The notes below the pieces were generated by a model. It had not been told where the DNA came from and did not search any database. It was given only the letters and a program-made list of their open reading frames with translations. A DNA stretch of 37,842 bases from positions 1 to 37,842 of the forward strand of contig JAJDBQ010000052.1 of NCBI GenBank assembly GCA_029261255.1. Direction: 5' to 3'. Origin of the DNA: Nitrospirales bacterium. Lineage in GTDB: Bacteria; Nitrospirota; Nitrospiria; Nitrospirales; UBA8639. The position numbers were made by a program, and so were the translations under genes. Positions 8,794 through 17,302 of this stretch are shown piece by piece (the stretch's first letter is position 1; the number at the start of each line of letters is the position of its first letter).

Positions 8794-8847
8794 AAAAGCC
8801 CTGCGATGTTTCTCTGAGTAGATGAAGATCGCAGGGCTTTTTTTTTT
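8794..8847 (+). terminator. Intrinsic terminator of the oxidoreductase operon
   Basis: A perfect 14-base stem (AAAAGCCCTGCGAT at 8794-8807 with its complement at 8828-8841), a 20-base loop and an uninterrupted T run to 8847. Confidence 0.92.
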
Positions 8848-8909
8848 GTCTGGTCCGCCGCAATCGCTGAAAAATTTGCCTGACAGATGTTCAGGAGAGG
8901 AACGCCATA

Positions 8910-9173
8910 ATGACTGATGATCTTCGTGAACAAATAAATGCTTTGGCCAACCAAATGAAGCATTTCCATTCCTCACTTGAGGTTAAAGCCAAAGATATGG
9001 AAATGACTGGTGGAGATGAGGAGGTTGTCACCAAGCTCATAAACGGAGCCGATGCCATGAAGGATAGTGCGAATATCTATTTATCCTGGGGCAGGCATTT
9101 TGTAAATCTTTCAGAGGGTGGAGCATCGGAGGCAGATGAGGGTGAAGAAGATTCAGCAGATTTTCAATTTTGA
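8910..9173 (+). CDS. Small acidic protein of unknown function
   Basis: 87 residues with a GGAG-type ribosome site before the ATG. The first two thirds look helical (DDLREQINALANQMKHF, then DEEVVTKLINGADAMKD), and the end is strongly acidic (EADEGEEDSAD). No cysteines and no membrane segment. It lies 62 bases beyond the oxidoreductase terminator and 95 bases before tRNA-Asn. I recognise no family. It could be transcribed by read-through or from its own promoter; no convincing promoter was seen in the short gap. Confidence 0.6.
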   Translation: MTDDLREQINALANQMKHFHSSLEVKAKDMEMTGGDEEVVTKLINGADAMKDSANIYLSWGRHFVNLSEGGASEADEGEEDSADFQF

Positions 9174-9268
9174 AAAATAAACATCAAAAACCTTTCTTGG
9201 GTTCTTGAAGAAAAATTGAAGTCCGGCTAAAATCAACTAGTAGAAAAACTAAGCAAAAATATATTCGT

Positions 9269-9344
9269 TCCTCGGTAGCTCAGTTGGTAGAGCGTTCGGC
9301 TGTTAACCGAATGGTCGCAGGTTCGAGTCCTGCCCGGGGAGCCA
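9269..9344 (+). tRNA. tRNA-Asn (GTT anticodon)
   Basis: A complete cloverleaf of 76 bases: acceptor TCCTCGG pairs with CCGGGGA (one T-G), a D-arm with AGCTCAGTTGGTAGAGC, an anticodon stem TTCGG/CCGAA with loop CTGTTAA giving anticodon GTT at 9302-9304, and the T-arm with GGTTCGAGTCC. The 3' CCA is encoded (9342-9344). Confidence 0.97.
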
Positions 9345-9352
9345 ATTACGTG

Positions 9353-9396
9353 AAGGCCCTTTGTAAGATGACTTACAGAGGGCTTTTCTTTTTTTT
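9353..9396 (+). terminator. Intrinsic terminator after tRNA-Asn
   Basis: A 15-base stem (9353-9367 with 9372-9386, two G-U pairs), a four-base loop ATGA, then a T-rich tract to 9396. Confidence 0.88.
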
Positions 9397-9516
9397 CGAC
9401 GAATATTCTTACTCTGTACTACCTTGAGTTACGAGGGGGAAATATATTAGGAGGTGGAGATCCTCCTATTATCTGCTGGTGGCTGATTTATCAGGAAGCG
9501 TTTGCGAGGCGAGTTG

Positions 9517-10572
9517 TTATTCCGCTTGTTGAACAGATGCGGCGATGGCTTGGCTAGCACGGTTGCTGAGGAATCGCTGCTGGTCGTATCCCAATAAGAT
9601 TTCCCAGGCGGAGTCTTTATAGCGGCTGATGAGTGGAAGGGCAACCTCGTTCAGCATCCATTGTCCATGTCGAAGATCTTCTTTGATGTGGATGTCCCAG
9701 TAGCTGATGGCGTGTTCACTCAAGCCAAGACGCTCTCCTGCGGTTTTGTAATTCTGAAATGCAGCCGGGACTGAGATCTCGAAATAGAGAAGACTGCCTA
9801 TGTACCGTAAGAAATTCCTCTTGCGCTCACAAATTGTAAAACTGTGGTTGATGTTTGCAAGTACTTCCCAAGGTACGATTTCAAAATATGCTTCTGGTGT
9901 GGTGTTCATGCCAAACTCTGACATCATGGCCGAAAAAAACGATGAATGTTTTCTCGCTAATTTTCCTCCTCCATATTCCTCGAGAAGGATTTTGGTGAGC
10001 ATGGCTTGAATTTCATTCCCCACCCCGCCAATGACTCGTGATAATTGGCTGGCTTCCACCAATCCATCAAGGGAGGTGATGGCTAACAATTGACGGTAGC
10101 CGGCTTGGGACATCTCGTTGCGGAAGAATAGTCCAGTCGTAGATGGTTCAGGCTCAAGATCTTCTGCTGTGCGTTCACGGAGCGCAGTCTCGACGTCTAA
10201 GTTTTTTAATACAGGAATCTGAATGTTTCCAGTCTCCCAGTCTTGCCAAGCAGTATCAATTTTTGCCCGCAGTGAAAAGAGAAACACGGAGTTCTCATTG
10301 GCGTAATTTTCTAGATCGTCATACCAGAACAGTTTTAATCGATTGATTCGATACAAAATTCGTTGTAGAAAGAGGTGGGCATTGGGAGCCGACGTCAGAT
10401 CCTGAGAGGCTTCCATCATAGCCAATTCCAGGGTCTGTTCAAATGGTTCGAGGCATCCGGGTGCGTCAGATATATGCTGATCGAGATCCTCAGTCTGAAG
10501 GATTTTCGTAAACGCCTCTTCGGCTTCACCGAAATTGATGTCAGTCAGAGTCGATAAGGGAGAAATATTCAT
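9517..10572 (-). CDS. Haem-oxygenase-like diiron oxidase (iron-containing redox enzyme family)
   Basis: 351-residue all-helical protein. The C-terminal half carries the ligands expected for a haem-oxygenase-like diiron oxidase: Glu199 and His209 in EEYGGGKLARKH, Glu265 in YFEISVP, and His295, Asp299, His302 in DIHIKEDLRH. The pattern 'EYG-G----H' is characteristic of the family annotated as 'iron-containing redox enzyme'. Known relatives perform oxidative chemistry on fatty acids, amino acids and N-hydroxylated substrates. The first ~150 residues are a helical extension without a recognised motif. It is divergent from the EgtD-like methyltransferase, 124 bases apart, so the two may share regulation and substrate; that is inference. 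Confidence 0.75.
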   Translation of the reverse strand: MNISPLSTLTDINFGEAEEAFTKILQTEDLDQHISDAPGCLEPFEQTLELAMMEASQDLTSAPNAHLFLQRILYRINRLKLFWYDDLENYANENSVFLFSLRAKIDTAWQDWETGNIQIPVLKNLDVETALRERTAEDLEPEPSTTGLFFRNEMSQAGYRQLLAITSLDGLVEASQLSRVIGGVGNEIQAMLTKILLEEYGGGKLARKHSSFFSAMMSEFGMNTTPEAYFEIVPWEVLANINHSFTICERKRNFLRYIGSLLYFEISVPAAFQNYKTAGERLGLSEHAISYWDIHIKEDLRHGQWMLNEVALPLISRYKDSAWEILLGYDQQRFLSNRASQAIAASVQQAE

Positions 10573-10696
10573 TAGAGGAAGATTAATCTAAAATGGGTAT
10601 ATAACAAAAGGTGATGTCCCATACTAGCAAGTCGAGAGAAAGGTGCTCAAATGTTGAATGCTATCAAAGGTTTACGTTGCCTTAAGAAGGAGATTT

Positions 10697-11695
10697 ATGT
10701 CATTTGACTATCAAAATATGCGCTCGGGAACCGCAGAATCATCCTCCGACGCCCAGTTTGCTCGAGCTGTGCTGGAAGGACTCTCAAAAGTGCCGAAACG
10801 GCTACCTTCGTGGTTGATCTATGATGACTTAGGCAGCGAAATTTTCACGGAAATTACTCAATTGCCCGGGTATCATCCAGCTCAATGTGAGATTGAGATA
10901 TTTCAGAACCATAAACAAGCTATCACCGATATGCTGTCGAAGACTATGTTTCGATTCATTGAACTGGGCGCGGGAGATGGAGGAAAAACACAAATACTTC
11001 TTGAGCATCTCATCCAAAACCGATTGACGTTTGAATATGTTCCGATCGATATCTCTGAGGGGGCTGTCAAGAATCTAGTCGCAGCATTGGAGTTACGATA
11101 TTCAGAAAGCAATATGTCGGTGCTAGGAATCGCTGCCGACTATTTTGATGGACTGAGTAACATAAGTTCAAATTCCAGCATGCGAAACATTGTGCTTTTT
11201 CTGGGTTCTACCATTGGGAATATGGAGTTGCCGATAGCCGAGCAGTTTGTTCGAAAATTGCGAGAGTCTTTACGTGAAGGCGACTATGTCATGATTGGGT
11301 TTGACCTCATGAAAAATCCAAAGATTTTGTATACCGCTTATAACGATTCAACCGGGGTCTTCGAGCGCTTCAATCTCCATTTGTTGGATATTCTGAATCG
11401 AAAGCTGGGGGCAAATTTTCTGAAAGAAAATTTCGTCCAACAGGGGTCTTACAATCCGAGAACACATGCAGTCGAAAGCCATATTTATAGTACTCGAGAG
11501 CAGACGGTTTTCATTGAGGCCCTGGAGAAAGAAATTCATTTTGGGGCATGGGAATCGATGCAAACGGAGCATTCCTACAAGTATACCCTCGCAGAAATAA
11601 AATTTTTGGCTGAAAAGAGTGGGTATCAGATTGTGAGTCATCTCTTTGATTCACAGAACAACTTTGTTGATTCAATCTGGGAGGTACAGAAATAA
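10697..11695 (+). CDS. EgtD-like histidine N-alpha-methyltransferase family protein
   Basis: 332 residues from the ATG at 10697, which has AAGGAG five bases upstream; an in-frame ATG at 10658 lacks one. Visible hallmarks of the SAM-dependent EgtD family are IYDDLGSEIFTEITQLPGYH (40-60), the SAM loop ELGAGDGGKT (89-98), FLGSTIGNM, a DLMKNPKILYTAYND block, and EHSYKYTLAEI near the end. EgtD trimethylates histidine in ergothioneine synthesis. No egtB, egtC or egtE gene is nearby, and the SAM loop differs from the GSGSSEKT-like form I associate with EgtD, so another amino acid or peptide may be the substrate. The divergent neighbour is a diiron oxidase. Confidence 0.78.
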   Translation: MSFDYQNMRSGTAESSSDAQFARAVLEGLSKVPKRLPSWLIYDDLGSEIFTEITQLPGYHPAQCEIEIFQNHKQAITDMLSKTMFRFIELGAGDGGKTQILLEHLIQNRLTFEYVPIDISEGAVKNLVAALELRYSESNMSVLGIAADYFDGLSNISSNSSMRNIVLFLGSTIGNMELPIAEQFVRKLRESLREGDYVMIGFDLMKNPKILYTAYNDSTGVFERFNLHLLDILNRKLGANFLKENFVQQGSYNPRTHAVESHIYSTREQTVFIEALEKEIHFGAWESMQTEHSYKYTLAEIKFLAEKSGYQIVSHLFDSQNNFVDSIWEVQK

Positions 11696-12041
11696 TTTTG
11701 ACTTGTGAGTCTCGTGCTTGGCAAGGGCATGTTGCATGGAAGGGTGCACAGGAGAGCGATATCTTCCTGAATTTTGGCTGTGGATATGTTTTTCGTGCAA
11801 ATGGCTTTTCCTTCGTTCTTATCCCCGCGGCAAGTGAGTTTTCTCCTTAATTTTAAATTGGCTAGTTCAGTCATGTGTGGAAGAGGGGGGTTGTTTTATT
11901 TCATGTATTTTCACAAGATATTGGGCAAGCAGAGCTTTGAGGTAAGGGCAACGCGGTTCTGAAGCGTTCATGCCGCATGACTGAAGACGTCCAAGAAAAT
12001 ATTGTCCTTTTCAGAAAGAAGCCCTAGTCGGGTGTTCCGTC
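11696..12041 (+). other. Intergenic region between the methyltransferase and crp-type genes
   Basis: 346 bases with no convincing gene, terminator or repeat. A half-site-like TTTTCACA occurs near 11910, without a partner. No clear ribosome site precedes the downstream ATG. Confidence 0.5.
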
Positions 12042-12707
12042 ATGGATTTATGCAAAGATGCGCTTAAAAACGTGCCGTTATTTTCTGATCTGACTGACCA
12101 GGAGTTACGCGTGTTGGCGGAGACTGGGAGTCGGCGAAGATATCCTGAGAAGACGATCGTCTTTCAAGAAGGGGAGTTAGGTGAGGTGCTGCTGATCATC
12201 CTGTCCGGAAAAGTCAAAGTGTTGCTGTTAGGGAAAGGCGGAGAAGAGTTTATCTTGACCATGTTGGGATCAGGGAATTTTTTTGGAGAGATGTCGATTT
12301 TGGAATCCGCCCCTCGATCGGCTACGGTGATGACGACGGAGCCTTGTGAATTTTTTCTACTATGGCAGAAAGATTTAGAAGCATTGATTCATAAGCGGCC
12401 TCTTATTCTGATGAAAGTCCTCAAGCATGTGTCTCAACGTTTACGACAAACGACAGAGCTTATTCGTAGCCTTGTCATGTATGACGTTGTTGGGCGAGTG
12501 GGCCGTTGTTTATTAAATTTAGCCGAAAAACACGCGGGTTTAGCCAATGGTCAGTTACTTGTCCCAAATCGGCCTTCCTTTCAGGAGTTGGCTAAAATGG
12601 TCGGTTGTTCACGTGAGTCATTGAGTCGGACCATCAAAACTCTCAAGGACAGTGGCTGTATATCGGTTACCAGAAATACCATCTACATTAATAAAAATTG
12701 GGAATAA
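12042..12707 (+). CDS. Crp/Fnr-family transcriptional regulator, predicted cyclic-nucleotide responsive
   Basis: 221 residues: cyclic-nucleotide-binding beta-roll (about 10-120), dimerisation helix and a winged-helix domain. Residues that bind cAMP in E. coli Crp have counterparts: Gly82-Glu83 (FFGEMS), Arg92-Ser93 (APRSATV) and Thr137-Thr138 on the C-helix. There is no Fnr-type cysteine cluster. The recognition helix CSRESLSRTIKTL keeps Arg191, Glu192 and Arg196, equivalent to the Crp residues that read TGTGA. A matching operator lies just downstream. A Crp-like activator or repressor is therefore well supported; the exact ligand is inferred. No good ribosome site was found before the ATG. 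Confidence 0.85.
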   Translation: MDLCKDALKNVPLFSDLTDQELRVLAETGSRRRYPEKTIVFQEGELGEVLLIILSGKVKVLLLGKGGEEFILTMLGSGNFFGEMSILESAPRSATVMTTEPCEFFLLWQKDLEALIHKRPLILMKVLKHVSQRLRQTTELIRSLVMYDVVGRVGRCLLNLAEKHAGLANGQLLVPNRPSFQELAKMVGCSRESLSRTIKTLKDSGCISVTRNTIYINKNWE

Positions 12708-12742
12708 GAGCATCTGAGAGATGAACAAAATCATGTCGAATC

Positions 12743-12758
12743 TGTGATCTGTATCACT
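12743..12758 (+). promoter_or_regulatory. Crp-like operator
   Basis: TGTGATCTGTATCACT: TGTGA, six bases, TCACT, matching 9 of 10 positions of the TGTGA-N6-TCACA consensus. It lies 35 bases after the Crp-type gene and about 180 bases upstream of the phosphodiesterase gene, whose regulation it probably serves. Confidence 0.6.
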
Positions 12759-12940
12759 GACAATGAGGATTTCCTTGCCATATAGTCCACAAGAATATTC
12801 TCTCTCAAAAAAAGAAGACGTGTCGGTAAAGGATTGCGATAGAGCGAGGTTGGAGAAAGGACTGGGGTGACCTGGTCCATAGTGACATGGAAATCCAGGA
12901 TGAGGCCTCGAATCTTTCGACTATGAAAGAGGGATAAATT

Positions 12941-13732
12941 GTGAAAATTCGTGTGTTGGGAGCACATGGTTCTGATTTACTGGTGAAAGGGCTCACGGGC
13001 TCAACGAACTGTAGGAGTGTGGGGTTTCTTGTCAACAATGAATTGATAGTCGATGCAGGGACACTCGCATCTGGTCTCACGCTAGAAGAGCAACAACGTG
13101 TGAAACACATACTCCTCTCTCACTTGCACCTTGATCACATCAAAGACATTCCCCCGTTGGTTGATAATTTGTTTGGCTTGGTCGATCACCAAGTCGTGGT
13201 ATCAAGTGTGTCATCTGTGGTCGAAGGGCTACAACAGTACATCTTCAACGACATCATCTTTCCCAATTTTTTCCATCTCCAAGGATCGAAGCATGCCATT
13301 CTTCGTGCGCAAGGCCTGGAGCCCATGGCGGAGACGGTACTTTCGAGTGGAATCAGTGTGATCCCAGTCCTTGTCAATCATACCGTGGAAACGGTGGGAT
13401 ATATCATTCGAGATGATACTGCGGCATGGATCTATAGTGGCGACACGTATCACACAGAGGAAATTTGGGAGGTCGCTGCACGCACGCCTAATCTCAAAGG
13501 CGTCTTTATCGAAGTTTCTTTTCCTGATTCAATGATGGATGTGGCGATACAAAGTAAGCACCTCACTCCAATGCTCCTTGCCCAGGAATACCGGAAAATA
13601 GGAAAATCCGATCTGCCTCTATTCGTCTACCACATGAAACCGATCGTTCGAGACCAGATTATCGAAGAGATCGCGCACCTAGATATTGAAAACGTGACAG
13701 TCTTGCAAGAAGGGCAAGAAATAGAATTGTAG
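12941..13732 (+). CDS. Metallo-beta-lactamase-fold protein, class II cyclic-nucleotide phosphodiesterase-like
   Basis: 263 residues starting at a GTG with GAGGGA six bases upstream. The metal-binding motif HLHLDH (61-66), a later SGDTYH and a VYHMKP near residue 223 give the binuclear zinc ligands. The NCRS-x-GFLV opening and the His-x-His-Leu-Asp-His form resemble class II cAMP phosphodiesterases (yeast PDE1, Vibrio CpdP), so hydrolysis of cyclic nucleotides is the leading hypothesis; other MBL hydrolases cannot be excluded. Placement directly after a Crp-type regulator and a Crp-like operator supports it: the regulator may control the enzyme that removes its ligand. Confidence 0.72.
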   Translation: MKIRVLGAHGSDLLVKGLTGSTNCRSVGFLVNNELIVDAGTLASGLTLEEQQRVKHILLSHLHLDHIKDIPPLVDNLFGLVDHQVVVSSVSSVVEGLQQYIFNDIIFPNFFHLQGSKHAILRAQGLEPMAETVLSSGISVIPVLVNHTVETVGYIIRDDTAAWIYSGDTYHTEEIWEVAARTPNLKGVFIEVSFPDSMMDVAIQSKHLTPMLLAQEYRKIGKSDLPLFVYHMKPIVRDQIIEEIAHLDIENVTVLQEGQEIEL

Positions 13733-14055
13733 GGCAGCCCTCTACCGACCTCAGTGTCGTTTTCAATAAGTTTCCCCCTGCCAGGAGAACAACAAATGAT
13801 TCACGGAACATTCATCGAATAGATGAGGGTTTACGAGATTCTGCAAACTGTGTGGTGTTCAATTTTCTTCCCCACCGACGTTGTGGTCATGTCCAGTTGT
13901 ACAAGGATTTCTAAACAGTAAGAGAGCAAGCTTTTCTTTGATTAAGCCATGAATAACTTCTCCCATAGGGAGGAGGAAGGGCTTTTGAGGGAGGAAATCG
14001 ATCGTTGCTTTCGCTCATTTTGCACTCGAAGGTGCTAGCCCCATTGACCTTGTGA
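13733..14055 (+). other. Intergenic region upstream of the AAA+ regulator
   Basis: 323 bases without a supported gene. I saw no clear sigma-54 promoter (GG-N10-GC), strong sigma-70 promoter or intrinsic terminator. Confidence 0.5.
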
Positions 14056-15693
14056 ATGATGCCTAGGGATAATGAGCCGCTACGTTGTAGCGAGGGTAAT
14101 CTATTCGACCATATCGTATCGATCCTGATGCCAAACCAATCTATCACTAAGGAACGTCCGTCAGGAGCCAAGCGCTCGACAAGTCCATTTCTCATCCGCC
14201 TTAATCAAGAAACAGACTGTCGGGCCTTCTTTCAACTGATCAGAAATGAAGCCTGTCAGCGCCTGGAAACAGAGTTGGCCAGTGTGTTTCTTTTGGATAA
14301 GGGGCGACAAGAGTTATGGTTCCCTCTTCAGGAAAACGGCCAGATGCTACGGTTGGATGCACGATTAGGTCTTGCCGGGAACTGTATCGCCACGGGGGAT
14401 GTTCTTAATGTCTCAGATGTCCAAGCAGATGACCGATTTTTCACAGGGATTGATCTTCATACAAAGCGTCGCACACGGACGTTGTTAGCCGTTCCCCTGC
14501 GGATGGCGTCGGGTGAAATATTCGGCGTGTTCGAAGCGATCAATAAAAAAGGCAAGATTTTTTCTCCTCGAGATGAAAAACTTGCTCAAGCCTTAGTTGA
14601 TGAAATCTCCATTCCCTTGCAGAAAATTCAGCGAATGGAACAATTGCAGCACGAACGGCATCGGTTAGAACATGAAAATGCCCAGTTGTGGAAAGAGGTT
14701 GAAGGACGATTTTCGACGAAAAGTTTGCTAGGCAATAGCCTTCCAATGCAGCGATTAGTGCGAGTCATTGATCAGATTCAGGATAGTTCGGTCGATGTCC
14801 TGATCACTGGAGAAAATGGGACGGGCAAAGAATTAGTCGCTAAAGCGCTTCACTATTCTAGCCCTAGGGCGCGGCATCCCTTTGTCGCCATTAATTGTGC
14901 GGCATTGCCGGATAATCTGATTGAAAGTGAACTGTTTGGAATCGGCCGAGGCACAGCCACGGGGGTCGATGCGCGGATAGGGAAATTTGAACAAGCTCAT
15001 CAAGGCACGCTCTTTTTGGATGAAATTGGGGATTTGGGCCTGAAGGCCCAAGCCAAGGTTTTGAGGGTGTTACAAGAGCGCGTGGTAGAGCCTGTGGGAG
15101 AGCGGAAACCAATTTCCGTGAATATTCGGGTGTTGGCAGCGACAAATACCAATTTGGAAGAGGCCATCAAAAAAGGCATGTTCCGAGAAGATCTCTACTA
15201 TCGCTTGAAAGTCGTTCATATTCAAACTCCAGCCTTACGAGAGATTCCGGCCGATATACCGTTGCTAGCCAATTACTTCCTCGACCAACATTGCAAAGAC
15301 GCCGGCAAACCACGTAAGAAAATTTCCTCGGCAGCCATGCGCCGTTTGGTGGAGTATGGGTGGCCTGGAAATATACGGCAGTTAGGGAATGAAATGAAGC
15401 GTTTGGCCGTGATGGTGCGTGCGGCGACTATTCAGGAGGACGCGATCGACAATTCGATTAAGCGTACAGCGCAGAACGCCAACGTTGCTGAAGGCGGTGC
15501 AAGAAGAAGTCTGCCGGACATTTTGGGGCAACTTGAGGAGCAGATCATCAAAGAGATGTTAGTGGCCTGCCAATTCAATCAGGTTCGGACAGCAGAACAG
15601 TTAGGCATCAGTCGTCAGGGTCTCATCAAAAAAATTAACCGCTATCATATTCGTGTCAAAGAGTTGCGAGATGAAGTTTATGATTCGCTGTAA
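14056..15693 (+). CDS. GAF - AAA+ - Fis regulator of the NtrC type, with altered GAFTGA loop
   Basis: 545 residues: GAF sensor domain (about 50-195), a short coiled linker (QRMEQLQHERHRLEHENAQL), AAA+ domain (about 222-460) with Walker A GENGTGKE at 252-259, Walker B LFLDEI at 319-324 and arginine-finger region REDLYYRL at 377-384, and a C-terminal Fis-type helix-turn-helix (FNQVRTAEQLGISRQGLIKK). The sigma-54 contact loop reads GTATGV (299-304) instead of GAFTGA, removing the phenylalanine that touches sigma-54. It may therefore act on sigma-54 unusually, or as an ATP-dependent regulator of another kind. The start is uncertain: two adjacent ATGs, neither with a good ribosome site. Confidence 0.85.
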   Translation: MMPRDNEPLRCSEGNLFDHIVSILMPNQSITKERPSGAKRSTSPFLIRLNQETDCRAFFQLIRNEACQRLETELASVFLLDKGRQELWFPLQENGQMLRLDARLGLAGNCIATGDVLNVSDVQADDRFFTGIDLHTKRRTRTLLAVPLRMASGEIFGVFEAINKKGKIFSPRDEKLAQALVDEISIPLQKIQRMEQLQHERHRLEHENAQLWKEVEGRFSTKSLLGNSLPMQRLVRVIDQIQDSSVDVLITGENGTGKELVAKALHYSSPRARHPFVAINCAALPDNLIESELFGIGRGTATGVDARIGKFEQAHQGTLFLDEIGDLGLKAQAKVLRVLQERVVEPVGERKPISVNIRVLAATNTNLEEAIKKGMFREDLYYRLKVVHIQTPALREIPADIPLLANYFLDQHCKDAGKPRKKISSAAMRRLVEYGWPGNIRQLGNEMKRLAVMVRAATIQEDAIDNSIKRTAQNANVAEGGARRSLPDILGQLEEQIIKEMLVACQFNQVRTAEQLGISRQGLIKKINRYHIRVKELRDEVYDSL

Positions 15694-15965
15694 GTAAAGG
15701 CTCTTTGAGAGTTGAACGGTTTTTGTTTACCAAGTTCCTTTCAATGCTTGATCCCCTCTATTCATCTATGTTGCTAGTTAGAGCTTCTCTTTATATTGCC
15801 TGAGCAATTCCCCACCCCGTCTTTTTGATTGTCGCAGCTTCTCACTAAAAGAAAATTAGCTAAGCTATTCTCGAATAGGGTTGTGTTGTTCGTGAGGCTC
15901 AAGCACCTGCGAATAGATTGTTGGCAACTGAAGATTGCCATCAATGAGACTCTTGCGCTGGTTGG

Positions 15966-16085
15966 TTACTGCCGGGTCTTTTTGCTTCGATGCCCGAGAA
16001 CGGCATACCAGACAACGACGAGAGCGATAAGGCAGGAAACAGCGACTCCGAGAAAGATGTACTGATATATTTCAAAAGGTTCCAT
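15966..16085 (-). CDS. Possible single-span membrane miniprotein
   Basis: A 39-codon frame begins MEPFEIYQY, runs through a hydrophobic stretch of about 20 residues (IFLGVAVSCLIALVVVWYAV) and ends in a basic tail (HRSKKTRQ). Composition and charge placement are those of a genuine one-helix protein with the basic end in the cytoplasm, like small oxidase subunits. No Shine-Dalgarno sequence precedes the ATG, so the call is tentative. Confidence 0.35.
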   Translation of the reverse strand: MEPFEIYQYIFLGVAVSCLIALVVVWYAVLGHRSKKTRQ

Positions 16086-16200
16086 GGGGTTGTTCTGCTC
16101 GCAGTGGAGTTATTTTTCCAAGCCATCATCCGCCTGCTCTTCATGAAGCAAGGCTGGTGCCCGTATTCAGTTAATGTCCTTATAGATGAAATGCGTTTAT

Positions 16201-16265
16201 ATTCAACAGCTTAAGATGGAATTTTCTGGGTTCACTCAGATATTCAATCCAGGTGGCTGTTGAAT
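16201..16265. repeat. Inverted repeat sharing the left-end motif of the 188-bp element
   Basis: ATTCAACAGC at 16201-16210 and GCTGTTGAAT at 16256-16265 are perfect complements 45 bases apart. The right arm continues as GGCTGTTGAATCTGCC, differing at one base from the left end of the element inserted in brnT. It may be a decayed or partial copy. Confidence 0.4.
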
Positions 16266-16775
16266 CTGCCATTTTCGTAGTCAATATGTATACGATAGAG
16301 TCATTTTTTGGGAAGGATTGTGGATGATTCTGCTAGGGATGGTTGGTCTGAATAGAAGAATGAGGAATAGTGTTAAAGGAGATAAGCGGATTGAACACAA
16401 TGAATGTATGAGGAAACATGATTATCTCAAATCGCTTGGAGCGATTTTGATTCATGAGGATGCTTTGAGTCGGTGTAGCTTTACGAATGAGATGAGAGAA
16501 TTGCCTTCAGCTTTTGGGTATTAATTGAGCTGTTTCTGGGCGGGGCGGGCTTAAGGTTCTCTATAGTTTAGCCATAAGTACAGTTTGTCTTTGATGTTGT
16601 AAGTCAAGGTGCGTGTTCATTCCTTATATCAATGCGAATATATCAAGTCTGTTTCCTTAGATAATGCGTATACCGACTTTTATGACTTGGTTATTCCCAA
16701 TAGATAGTGTGAATTTTTCTTTCTCGCAACTTGACGAATAACTTGAACGCTTTCCCTGGGGGCTAAGCTATGATT

Positions 16776-17189
16776 CTAATGGCTTTCTTTGACGAGGTTT
16801 TTATTCCATTCTGGAACTTCAATGATCAAGTCCATGTCGCCGTTAGGAACGCATTGACAGGCAAGTCTGGACTTCAGGCTTAAGCCTGGGGCTTCATCTA
16901 ATTGGTCATTTTCATCATCCGTAGGTTCATTGCAGGTTTCAAGGCCTTCTTTGACGATGATATGGCAGGTAGAGCACGCACAAACTCCTCCACAGGCATG
17001 TTCGACATCGATGCCATTTCCCAGGGCAATGTCCAGGAGACTTCCAGGTAATCCATTATCACCTAAGGGCAATTTCGTGGGGTCGACTTGGATTTCGATC
17101 GGGGCATCAGGGGTTATGAAAGTGACTTTGAAGGGTTTTCTCGCAATGATCGTTTCACTTTTCTCAATATATGGATTACTGCCTCCCAT
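16776..17189 (-). CDS. fdx: [2Fe-2S] ferredoxin, Isc/adrenodoxin-like
   Basis: 137 residues. Cluster ligands are Cys66-x5-Cys72-x2-Cys75 in HACGGVCACSTC, plus a distal cysteine in RLACQC; this spacing is that of adrenodoxin/Isc ferredoxins, which supply electrons for cluster assembly on IscU. The conserved DEAPGLSLKSRLACQ segment is present. About 30 N-terminal residues exceed the minimal fold. GGAG precedes the ATG. It is divergent from iscR rather than at the end of the isc operon as in E. coli, and the two share a 226-base regulatory gap. Confidence 0.88.
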   Translation of the reverse strand: MGGSNPYIEKSETIIARKPFKVTFITPDAPIEIQVDPTKLPLGDNGLPGSLLDIALGNGIDVEHACGGVCACSTCHIIVKEGLETCNEPTDDENDQLDEAPGLSLKSRLACQCVPNGDMDLIIEVPEWNKNLVKESH

Positions 17190-17302
17190 TAAATTCTCCT
17201 TTTAAAACAATATGTTATAGTATTGTATACGACGTTATCTTCAATTGCACTTGTTTATTCCGAGTAAGAGTCCGACTAATTGAATCTCCGACCATTTTAG
17301 TC

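Larger units (their letters stand above)
15694..16775 (+). other. Long intergenic region with few supported elements
   Basis: About 1.1 kb. It holds a possible 39-residue membrane peptide on the minus strand (15966-16085) and a 10-base inverted repeat at 16201-16265. Other open frames here lack ribosome sites and protein-like composition; I would not call them genes. No strong terminator was seen after the AAA+ regulator. Confidence 0.5.

Noticed and set aside
10697..11695. Firm assignment as EgtD of ergothioneine synthesis
   Set aside because: Family membership is clear, but partner genes are missing nearby and the SAM loop is not the usual form, so the specific product is left open.
15829..16524. 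Several plus-strand frames of 68-78 codons
   Set aside because: No ribosome sites, low-complexity or odd composition, and one is simply opposite the better minus-strand miniprotein frame.
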